Below the pieces are notes generated by a model, which saw nothing but the letters and a program-made list of their open reading frames with translations, made no database searches and had not been told where the DNA came from. The translations under genes and the position numbers were made by a program. Positions 1-5,753 of a stretch of DNA of 9,565 nucleotides are shown in pieces. The number at the start of each line of letters is the position of its first letter. The stretch's first letter is position 1. This DNA is from Armatimonadota bacterium (lineage in GTDB: Bacteria > Armatimonadota > Armatimonadia > Armatimonadales > Armatimonadaceae): contig JACMIU010000390.1 of NCBI GenBank assembly GCA_014380985.1, positions 1 through 9,565 on the forward strand, given 5' to 3'.

Positions 1-114
1 TAAGCCAACATCGGACAAAACGCCGTCCGCGCCGGAGCCATCAAACACGGTTCCGCCGCGCAAAACAACGTCGAACCGGGACGGAAGGGAAAGGGGGGGA
101 AAGAAAGCGGTCAT
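1..114 (-). CDS. Amidohydrolase, D-aminoacylase/dihydroorotase-like (N-terminal part, runs off the window)
   Basis: The minus strand opens with ATG at 114 and stays open to base 1, giving 38 residues with no stop. Residues 14-26 read RFDVVLRGGTVFD, followed by GSGADGVLSDVGL. This is the characteristic first beta-sandwich strand pair of the amidohydrolase superfamily (D-aminoacylase, dihydroorotase, imidazolonepropionase-like enzymes), whose members usually begin with a 'D-(V/L)-(V/L)-I-(R/K)-G-G-x-(V/I)-x-D-G-(T/S)-G' block. The G-S-G-A-D spacing is closest to N-acyl-D-amino-acid deacylases, but the metal ligands (HxH, Lys, two His, Asp) lie outside the window, so substrate and exact family are open. 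The ATG is supported by a perfect TATAAT five bases upstream, which implies a leaderless transcript. The first 13 residues (MTAFFPPLSLPSR) are an unusual extension and contain a run of seven G on the plus strand (93-99), where an indel error would shift the frame. Confidence 0.72.
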   Translation of the reverse strand, partial: MTAFFPPLSLPSRFDVVLRGGTVFDGSGADGVLSDVGL

Positions 115-119
115 ACCGG

Positions 120-125
120 ATTATA
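120..125 (-). promoter_or_regulatory. TATAAT -10 box of the amidohydrolase, probable leaderless start
   Basis: The minus strand carries a perfect TATAAT ending five bases before the ATG at 114. The expected transcription start therefore falls on or next to the start codon, and there is no room for a Shine-Dalgarno site. No good -35 hexamer is visible at 16-18 bp. A 5-bp inverted repeat, GAACC (131-135) and GGTTC (143-147), covers the spacer/-35 area and could be a small operator. It has no following T-run, so it is not a terminator. Confidence 0.5.
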
Positions 126-157
126 CCCGCGAACCGGCGCGGGGTTCCCAGCAGCGA

Positions 158-568
158 TTACTCGCCCTCGTCATCTTCAATGGTGAACGGTTGCGCCGCG
201 CTGTGGCGCACCGCCACCACGAAAAGCGTGTCGGCACGACCAATGCCCCCCACGTCCTCCAACCGGTAGAAGATATACCAAAGCCCTGCGCTACTGCGCC
301 GGTTGCGCGTTTTCGATACCGACACGCTAAGACGGTACACCGGCGCGGTGAACCGTAACGAAGCGTTCTCGTGCGTCCTGTCAATCGGTCTACCTTATTC
401 GGCAATCTCATCGGCGACTCGCTGACACGCCTCGCCGATAACCGCGCCGAACGCTCCGGCGAAACGTTCGGCATAGTCCGTGCCATTTGTCTGTGACAGA
501 AACTGCATCGCCGCGTCGAAATCGGCACTGCCATCGGCGGTCATATCGAAATAAAGCGGTGCGGTCAA
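158..568 (-). pseudogene. RelE/ParE-like toxin of a type II TA module, interrupted by an in-frame TAA
   Basis: Read in one minus-strand frame, a TTG at 568 overlaps the antitoxin stop (TTGA, 4 bp) and leads into 57 residues ending VADEIAE. A TAA follows at 397-395. The same frame then continues without a break for 78 residues (GRPIDRTHENASLRF...) to the TAA at 160-158. The second part has the hallmark of RelE/ParE-fold toxins: a K-T-R-N-R-R-S-S-A-G-L-W-Y-I-F-Y strand block, then DTLFVVAVRHSAAQ. The joined length of 136 codons suits the family. Because coding character is preserved on both sides of the stop, this is a single-base nonsense change (for example GAA to TAA), not two genes. A shorter start at ATG 544 is possible but has no ribosome site. 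Without the second half the toxin should be inactive. Alternatives are a sequence error, or a GTG restart at 340 giving a C-terminal fragment. Confidence 0.75.
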
Positions 569-846
569 TAGGGACTGTTCCCTTTTCGCAGTCCGTATTT
601 TGCCCGTATTCGATCCATTACCACCGAACCGCGTTCGGTACGTCCTGCTTTTATGTCCTCCAAACCGCGTCCGATGGCGGCGTAATCTTCCTCGGACAAC
701 TCCGGTTGCTCGTCGCGCTCGCTTCGGATCAGCACATCTTTACCATCGATAAACGTTGTGGCGACGAGACGCAGCTGCTCCTCCGGCGTATACTTCAGCG
801 CGGCTTGATACGCGGCTTCCGGCAGGTCAATCGTTAATGTCGGCAT
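565..846 (-). CDS. Antitoxin of the type II TA module
   Basis: This small acidic protein of 93 residues starts at ATG 846, with GGGAG about 10 bases upstream. Its first strand, PTLTIDLPEAAYQAAL, looks like the DNA-binding/dimerising N-terminus of short antitoxins. The second half (SEEDYAAIGRGLEDIKAGRTERGS) is a helical stretch typical of the part that wraps and neutralises a RelE/ParE-type toxin. It directly precedes the toxin frame with a 4-bp overlap, the usual antitoxin-first order with translational coupling. It starts 30 bp after the zwf stop and has its own TATAAT overlapping the end of zwf, so it can be transcribed independently. I cannot assign it to a named antitoxin family. Its last residues (KGNSPY) are encoded by a small GGGAACAGTCCC palindrome. 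With a broken toxin the antitoxin may persist as a solo regulator. Confidence 0.72.
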   Translation of the reverse strand: MPTLTIDLPEAAYQAALKYTPEEQLRLVATTFIDGKDVLIRSERDEQPELSEEDYAAIGRGLEDIKAGRTERGSVVMDRIRAKYGLRKGNSPY

Positions 847-866
847 GATATTTTTCTCCCACGCCT

Positions 867-872
867 ATTATA
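867..872 (-). promoter_or_regulatory. TATAAT -10 box for the toxin-antitoxin module
   Basis: A perfect TATAAT on the minus strand lies 4 bp past the zwf stop codon and 20 bp before the antitoxin ATG, with the ribosome site GGGAG between them. This is the right spacing for a promoter dedicated to the TA module. No recognisable -35 hexamer is present upstream. Confidence 0.4.
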
Positions 873-876
873 CCGC

Positions 877-2343
877 TCACGGTTCGCGCCACGTGCGCCC
901 TTCACCGAGGAAACCGTTCGCCCGTTCGGGTCCCCACGTGTTCGTGAAGTACGGTTGCACGTCGCGCCCGGACTCGCGCCACGCCTCCAAAATCGGCGTG
1001 AGTAATGCCCACGACGCTTGCACTTCGTCGCCCCGCGTGAACAGCGAAGCATCGCCGCGAATCGCGTCCAAGAGCAAACGCTCGTAAGCGTCGGCGATAA
1101 CCGCGTCGGGGAACGCTTCGCGGTACGAGAACGACAAATCCACCGGCGCGAGGTTCATCGCTTGCCCCGGTTCCTTCGCGCCCACGACCAAATGGATACC
1201 TTCATCGGGCTGGATGCGAATCACTAAGACGTTCGGCTTCACGTCGTCGCGCTTCATCTTGGCAAACAGCACCTGCGGAATGCTCTTGAACTGCACCGCT
1301 ATTTCGGTGACGCGGCTCGGCAACGCTTTCCCGGCGCGAACGAAGAACGGCGTTCCCGCCCATCGCCAGTTGTCCACGTGCAGTTTTAACGCGGCATACG
1401 TTTCGGTGATAGAGTCGGAGGCGACACCTTCCTCGGTGCGGTAGCCCGAATACTGCCCGCGCACGGTCATCGTGGAAACCTCGTTTTTTGCTATCGGGCG
1501 GATGGCGCGAACCGCCTTGACCTTTTCATCGCGCACGGCGTTGGCGTCGAGCGAAACGGGCGGCTCCATCGCCACCAGCGACAGAATCTGCATCGCGTGG
1601 TTTTGCAACATATCGCGGGCGATTCCCGATTGGTCGAAATAGTTGCCGCGCCCCTCTACACCGATTTTCTCCGACACGGTGATTTGCACATGGTCAATAT
1701 ACTTGTGGTTCCACAATGGCTCGAAAATCTCGTTGGCGAACCGGAAAACGAGGATATTCTGCACCGTTTCCTTGCCTAAGTAGTGGTCAATGCGGTAGAC
1801 CTGATCCTCACCGAAGAACCTACCGAGCGTCTCGTTGAGTTGCCGCGACGTTTCAAGATCGTAGCCAAACGGCTTTTCGATAATCACCCGCGTCCACGCG
1901 CCGCAATCCGGCGCGGTTTTGTTGAGTTTCGCTTTGCCCAATTGTTCGGCGACGGTTTCGTACTGCTCCGGCGGGATAGCGAGATAAAACAGCCGGTTGC
2001 ACGGCGCGTTTCGTTCGGTATCCATTTGCGTCAAGCGTTCGGACAGACCGGCGTAGTCTTCGGGTTTGTCGAACTCGCCGCGCTGATAAAACCACCGCGC
2101 CAGAAACGAATCCCAATCTTCGCCCTCGGTCGGCAGTTTCGGCGCGAACTCGGTGATCGCGGCTTTGATGTCGGCGCGAAACGATTCGTCGTTCTTGTCG
2201 CGGCGGGCATAGGCAAGCACCGCGAACGTCGGAGGAAGATAACCTTCACGGTGCAGGGCATACAGGGCGGGCGCGAGTTTGCGCTTGGTCAAGTCGCCGG
2301 TCGCGCCGAACAGCACGAAAACGCAAGGGGCAAGTTCATTCAT
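877..2343 (-). CDS. zwf: Glucose-6-phosphate 1-dehydrogenase
   Basis: This enzyme oxidises glucose 6-phosphate to 6-phosphogluconolactone with NADP+ (sometimes NAD+), the entry step of the oxidative pentose phosphate pathway, in the cytosol. The 488 residues match the usual bacterial length. The coenzyme-binding Rossmann loop is at 12-18 (FGATGDL), followed by KRKLAP. The EKPFG block is at 156-160 and the substrate signature RIDHYLGKE is at 184-192, with H187 and K191 the phosphate/substrate-contacting residues. The QNH motif at 247-249 places the catalytic base at H249, by analogy with His240 of the Leuconostoc enzyme. The C-terminal part has GTPFFVRAGK (330-339) and the conserved ERLLLDAIRGD (421-431). 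No key residue is missing. ATG 2343 gives the expected short lead-in to the Rossmann strand; GAAGGA lies about 13 bases upstream. Neither 6-phosphogluconolactonase nor 6-phosphogluconate dehydrogenase is next to it here. Confidence 0.97.
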   Translation of the reverse strand: MNELAPCVFVLFGATGDLTKRKLAPALYALHREGYLPPTFAVLAYARRDKNDESFRADIKAAITEFAPKLPTEGEDWDSFLARWFYQRGEFDKPEDYAGLSERLTQMDTERNAPCNRLFYLAIPPEQYETVAEQLGKAKLNKTAPDCGAWTRVIIEKPFGYDLETSRQLNETLGRFFGEDQVYRIDHYLGKETVQNILVFRFANEIFEPLWNHKYIDHVQITVSEKIGVEGRGNYFDQSGIARDMLQNHAMQILSLVAMEPPVSLDANAVRDEKVKAVRAIRPIAKNEVSTMTVRGQYSGYRTEEGVASDSITETYAALKLHVDNWRWAGTPFFVRAGKALPSRVTEIAVQFKSIPQVLFAKMKRDDVKPNVLVIRIQPDEGIHLVVGAKEPGQAMNLAPVDLSFSYREAFPDAVIADAYERLLLDAIRGDASLFTRGDEVQASWALLTPILEAWRESGRDVQPYFTNTWGPERANGFLGEGRTWREP

Positions 2344-2376
2344 GGGTTGGAGTTTCCTTCGCGGGCAAGTTTAAGC

Positions 2377-2406
2377 AAAATACGGTCACGGCTTGTTTCG
2401 CCACAA
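2377..2406 (-). promoter_or_regulatory. Weak candidate promoter for zwf
   Basis: On the minus strand TTGTGG (2406-2401) and TATTTT (2382-2377) are separated by 18 bp and lie 34 bp before the zwf ATG. Both hexamers only partly match the housekeeping consensus, so this is the best visible candidate rather than a firm call. Confidence 0.22.
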
Positions 2407-2506
2407 AGCAGTACCCTTCCTGCCGTGCATCGGTTCCCCGGTGACGAAGGGCGTTTCCGAAGCACAAACGGCATCCACGGTGCGAAGCGATTTCCTTCAA
2501 AATCGT

Positions 2507-2515
2507 TGGTACAAT
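2507..2515 (+). promoter_or_regulatory. Extended -10 promoter for the TPR-GGDEF gene
   Basis: TGGTACAAT is an extended -10 element (TGn followed by TACAAT). It would start transcription near 2522 and leave a leader of about 40 bases before the ATG at 2562. No -35 hexamer is obvious, which is common for extended -10 promoters. Confidence 0.4.
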
Positions 2516-2561
2516 AATTGCATTCTATCCGGTCGTTGCCGCGCCATACCGGACACCGCTC

Positions 2562-4349
2562 ATGATGAAAACACAAATACCCGCTCAAAAACCGTTCGCG
2601 GAAATGATGCCGCTGATTGAAACTTTCCTTGGCGAAGCACATGATTTAATACAACGCCATCCGGCACAGGCACAATCCGTTGCCGAGGAAGCGATTGCAT
2701 TGCTCCATAGCACGGCGTCCGACACCGCGCTTAGCGAAACGGAAAAGCGGTTCGCTCTCGCGCAAGGCTACTGCATCCGGGCGAGTTGTTACGAGCAACA
2801 CGGGCGATCCGCGGAAGCGATTGCCGATGCTGACGAGTCGGTGCATCTGCTAACGGGCTTGTCTGATGGAGAAGAAGGAAGCGAGCAAAGCGACCGGTGG
2901 GCGTGGCATCAGTCGTGTGCCGTAAAAGCGAAGGCGAACGCCCTGCGCCACTGCGGGCGGAGCGACGAGGCACTCGCCGTGATGGAAGCGGAGGTTCCCA
3001 TCCTGCGTTTCATCCGGGACGAAACGAAACGCGCCCAAATGTTGGGAGCGACCTACAACGGTATCGCCGCGCTTTACGGTGTTTTGAACGAACACGCGCT
3101 ATCGCTTCGTTACGCGCTCGACGCCTTGACGTTGCACCGCGAAAACGACAATCCGCGTAGCGAGGGCGCGTCGCTGATGTATATCGGCTTGGCACAGTCC
3201 ATGCTCGGAGAAAAGGATGCCGCGTTGGACAGTTTCGCGGCGGCAATGACGATTTTCGACCGACTGGATATTGGTCAGTGGCAATGCGCGGTGCGCGGCA
3301 ATGTTTCAATGATTCATACGGAACGGGGTGATTACGATGTTGCCGAAATGTTGCTTCAAGAAAACCTGCGCGTCACGCAAAGCCGGGGCGACCGGCATAA
3401 CTGCATTTCCACGCACGCCGCGTTAGGGAAAGTGCATCGTTTGCGCGGCGACTTTCCGCAATCGTTGCGCTCGCTTCGCACGGCGGAGCGACTAAGCTGA
3501 CAGGCGAACCTGACGCCGCCATTGGTTGAGGTTTATGGCGAGATTGCGGAACTGTACCAAGCGCGGGGACGAACGGCGCGGGCGAAAGCCGGGCTACTTG
3601 CCGCAGTCGCGCTGGCGGAATCGCTCGGTTCGCGCCAAGAAGCGGCAAAGGGTTACGAGCGACTCAGCCAGTGGTGCGAGGAGGCGGGCGAATACGCCGA
3701 AGCACTCGCCTACCACCGGCAGTTTCACGACCGGTGGAAAACGATTCACAGCGAAGACGGCGACCGCCGCTTGCGGCGAATGCAAGCCGAATACGAGACA
3801 AAACACGCCCGGCACGAAGCCGAGATGTCTCGTGAGTACGCCGCAGAAATGGAGCAACTTGCCCGCACCGACGCGCTGACCGGGCTTGCTAACCGGCGCA
3901 CAATGGAGGAACAGATTCGGCGTTGCTTTGAACAATCGCGCACCGAGAACGCGCCTCTTGGCGTCGCCATCACCGATATTGACCGCTTCAAATCGGTTAA
4001 TGACACGTTCGGTCACGCCATCGGCGACGCGGTTATCCGGCAGGTGGCGCGGCTTTTGGCGGACGTAGCGGGGCAGAACCCCGCCGCGTTTGCCGGTCGC
4101 TACGGCGGCGAAGAGTTCGTTTTATTGTTGCCCGGTCTCGATACCGGCACGGCAATTGCCGTGTGCGAGGATTTCCGCGAAAGCGTCGCGGCGTTTGACT
4201 GGGCAACCGTTGCCCCCGGCTTGCGCGTTACGGTGAGCGTCGGCGTTTGCGGCGACCACACCGTTCGTGACGACACGGCAATGATCGCCCGTGCCGACGA
4301 GCAACTATACGTGGCGAAGCAGACGGGGCGAAACCGCGTTTGCACGTAA
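2562..4349 (+). pseudogene. TPR-repeat diguanylate cyclase (GGDEF), interrupted by an in-frame TGA
   Basis: One frame of 595 codons runs from ATG 2562 to TAA 4349 and is broken only by a TGA at 3498-3500 (codon 313). Before it lie about six TPR-like helical hairpins (e.g. AALYGVLNEHALSLRYALDA, HTERGDYDVAEMLL). After it come one or two more (AELYQARGRTARAKAG, GEYAEALAYHRQF), a charged coiled coil (about 390-433) and a complete GGDEF domain. The domain has RTDALTGLANRR, the metal-binding DIDRFKSVND with D472, RYGGEEF (513-519) and the terminal AKQTGRNRV. The active-site motif is intact, so an unbroken protein should make c-di-GMP from two GTP in the cytosol. The RxxD inhibitory I-site is absent (NPAA instead), so no product inhibition at that site is expected. 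There is no membrane segment; the TPRs probably sense a protein partner. A TTG at 3522 could restart a 275-residue TPR-GGDEF piece. Nonsense mutation, readthrough or read error are all possible. Confidence 0.82.
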
Positions 4350-4372
4350 CGCGAATCTTCTCCGATTTGCGG

Positions 4373-4378
4373 TAAACT
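4373..4378 (+). promoter_or_regulatory. TAAACT -10 box of xisH, probable leaderless start
   Basis: TAAACT ends six bases before the ATG at 4385, the spacing seen for leaderless genes in Deinococcus and Actinobacteria. There is no Shine-Dalgarno site between them. No -35 hexamer is evident. The preceding gene ends 35 bp upstream of the ATG, so xisHI would have its own promoter. Confidence 0.35.
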
Positions 4379-4384
4379 GAAACT

Positions 4385-4807
4385 ATGTCGCGCCGCGATT
4401 TATTTCACGATGCCGTCCGTGCCGCCTTACTCTCAGATAACTGGGTAATTACGAACGATCCGCTAACACTCGCGTTCGGCAGAACCAACGTGTACATTGA
4501 CCTCGGCGCACAGTCGGCGATTGGCGCGGAGCGCGAAGGCGAAAAAATCGCCATCGAAATCAAAGGGTTTCGCAGTCCGTCCGGCGTCGCCGATTTGGAG
4601 GATGCCATCGGGCAATACATGCTCTATGGCGTCGTGTTGGAACGCGCCGAACCCGACCGGACGCTGTGGCTTGCCGTGCCGACAACCGCCTACGATGCCG
4701 TGTTCCGCGAGTCCGACACCCGCGATTTGGTGATGCCGAAACTCAACATTCGCCTTGTCGTTATTGACCCCGCGACACAAAGGATAACCCAATGGATCAC
4801 GCCTTAG
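4385..4807 (+). CDS. xisH: XisH family protein (PD-(D/E)xK nuclease-like fold)
   Basis: The 140 residues match the XisH family (fdxN element excision controlling factor) over the whole length. XisH and XisI are needed for excision of the fdxN element during heterocyst differentiation in Anabaena, yet homologues occur widely in bacteria that have no such element, so the general role is unknown. The signature region is visible: YIDLGAQ (38-43, with D39), AER (48-50), then KIAIEIKGF (54-62, with E58 and K60), GQYMLY (76-81) and RTLWLAVP (92-99). D39 and E58-x-K60 fit the metal and catalytic positions of a PD-(D/E)xK nuclease fold, which is known for the family from structure-based classification; activity is inferred, not seen. 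The gene overlaps xisI by 16 bp, the standard paired arrangement. No site-specific recombinase (XisF/XisA type) is present in the window. Confidence 0.9.
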   Translation: MSRRDLFHDAVRAALLSDNWVITNDPLTLAFGRTNVYIDLGAQSAIGAEREGEKIAIEIKGFRSPSGVADLEDAIGQYMLYGVVLERAEPDRTLWLAVPTTAYDAVFRESDTRDLVMPKLNIRLVVIDPATQRITQWITP

Positions 4808-5124
4808 CCGTTTCCGTTATCAAAGCGTTTATCGCCGAATACGCCGCGCTTCCGCCCGCGCACGGCGAAGTCGAGATGGAAACCACTCTTGACGACGAAC
4901 GCGGTCATTACGCACTACTGATGCAGGGTTGGGACGGGCAACGCCGATTGCACGGCATGATCATTCACGTTGACGTTCGCGGCGACAAGGTGTACGTTCA
5001 GCACGACGGAACCCGCGAAGCCATCGCCAACCGGCTGATGGAAGCGGGGATACCGGCAAAAAATATCGTGATCGCGTTCCACCATCCCGAAACGCGCAAG
5101 GAAACGCCCTTCGCGCTGGCTTAG
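4792..5124 (+). CDS. xisI: XisI family protein, partner of XisH
   Basis: This 110-residue protein matches the XisI family, the usual partner of XisH. Recognisable blocks are LLMQGWDGQRRLHGMIIHVDV (split around 42-62), KVYVQHDGT (66-74), EAIANRLMEAGIPAKNIVIAF (about 76-96) and the terminal TPFALA. These follow the family pattern 'GWd..rRvhG..iHvdi..gKiWIq.DgTe..IA..L...GIpk.dIVLaFh'. The ATG at 4792 lies inside the end of xisH, with AAAGGA seven bases upstream, so the two are translated from one mRNA and are probably made in equal amounts. The molecular job of XisI is not established; it may bind or restrain XisH. The gene ends 5 bp before the converging 207-residue gene, with no terminator visible between them. 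Confidence 0.9.
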   Translation: MDHALAVSVIKAFIAEYAALPPAHGEVEMETTLDDERGHYALLMQGWDGQRRLHGMIIHVDVRGDKVYVQHDGTREAIANRLMEAGIPAKNIVIAFHHPETRKETPFALA

Positions 5125-5129
5125 AATCA

Positions 5130-5753
5130 TCATTCCCCGGTACGTGGTGGAAGGTGTTCACGCACCCATTCAGCGCACTGCACACCGATTGATCTACGGT
5201 TAGTAATGGCTCGTTGTCGCAACGCTTCGTACTCCGATTCCGTAAGCGTGATGCTCACTTGCTTGGTCGGCTCGCGGTGCGGCAACAGGTCGTATCGCCA
5301 ACACTCTATCGCCCAAAGTCCGGTTCCGTCGTAGTATTCGGGGTCGGTAGCGAAGAATAATGCCGCTCCGCCCCCAATAATAAGCCGTGTTTCGCGTTCC
5401 GCTTTCCGCACCTCGAACGCGATACCTTCGGCAAGCAGTGCGCTTTCGGCGTCCGCGATGGGCAAGCCGAAACGCAGTCTCCACGGGTCAACGACAAGTG
5501 TGTCGCCTCCGCGCAAATGTTCGCCGGTGTCGCAACGGATGCCATACAAAGCGTCGGCGTCGGCATGAACATAAAACTCCCAACCGCCATACAGAAAAAT
5601 CGTCGGGTGCGAATCACGGCGATTAGCCTTCGCCGTGCCGTCCGGTTCGCCCAAAAGCGCGAACAGTTCGGCACGGCGGATACCAAATTGCACCTTGCCG
5701 AACCCGCCCGTTCGGACAAAGTTCAGCAAGGAAACAAAAATCGGCGTGTCCAT
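5130..5753 (-). CDS. Hypothetical protein with a C-terminal ribbon-helix-helix-like segment
   Basis: I do not recognise this 207-residue protein as a named family. The N-terminal 155 residues are a mixed alpha/beta domain with FGKVQFGIRRAELFALLGEPDG (18-39), a pattern of 'predicted helix then LLGEP' found in many small uncharacterised bacterial domains, followed by FLYGGWEFYVH (53-63) and DALYGIRCD. Residues 164-202 (KQVSITLTESEYEALRQRA... SIGVQCAEWVREHL) look like a ribbon-helix-helix unit: a short beta strand, helix, turn with S-I-G, helix. Such units bind DNA or act as antitoxin dimerisation domains. There is no signal peptide or membrane segment. The ATG shares one base with the clp stop codon (TAATG) and AGGGCG lies upstream, so it is translated by coupling to the stress operon. 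A role in regulation or in protein quality control is inference from position only. Confidence 0.7.
   Translation of the reverse strand: MDTPIFVSLLNFVRTGGFGKVQFGIRRAELFALLGEPDGTAKANRRDSHPTIFLYGGWEFYVHADADALYGIRCDTGEHLRGGDTLVVDPWRLRFGLPIADAESALLAEGIAFEVRKAERETRLIIGGGAALFFATDPEYYDGTGLWAIECWRYDLLPHREPTKQVSITLTESEYEALRQRAITNRRSIGVQCAEWVREHLPPRTGE

Larger units (their letters stand above)
2344..2561. other. Divergent intergenic region between zwf and the TPR-GGDEF gene
   Basis: This 218-bp stretch lies between two genes transcribed away from each other. I see no convincing small gene in it; open frames crossing it lack recognisable motifs. It holds a plausible plus-strand extended -10 promoter (2507-2515) and a weak minus-strand promoter candidate for zwf (2377-2406). 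No strong inverted repeat or terminator was found. Confidence 0.55.

Noticed and set aside
131..147. Inverted repeat GAACC/GGTTC as a terminator of the TA module
   Set aside because: The stem is only 5 bp and no T-run follows on the minus strand; at most it is an operator.
121..534. 137-codon minus-strand frame across the toxin region
   Set aside because: Arg/Ser/Thr-rich translation without family resemblance. The toxin lies in a different minus-strand frame, which shows the RelE/ParE motifs on both sides of the TAA.
1783..2517. Long plus-strand open frame of 244 codons opposite zwf
   Set aside because: It is antisense to an unambiguous zwf with all catalytic motifs. It shows no recognisable domain and arises from the GC-rich codon pattern.
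395..3500. Alternative genetic code with TGA or TAA as sense codons
   Set aside because: Antitoxin, zwf, hspR, dnaJ and clpC all end at TGA or TAA at family-typical lengths, and tryptophans are encoded by TGG.
3498..3540. Selenocysteine insertion at the TGA of the TPR-GGDEF gene
   Set aside because: The position lies in a TPR linker with no redox role, and I see no clear SECIS-like hairpin directly downstream.
5122..5132. Bidirectional terminator between converging xisI and the 207-residue gene
   Set aside because: The stop codons are only 5 bp apart and I find no stable hairpin with a T-run in either direction.
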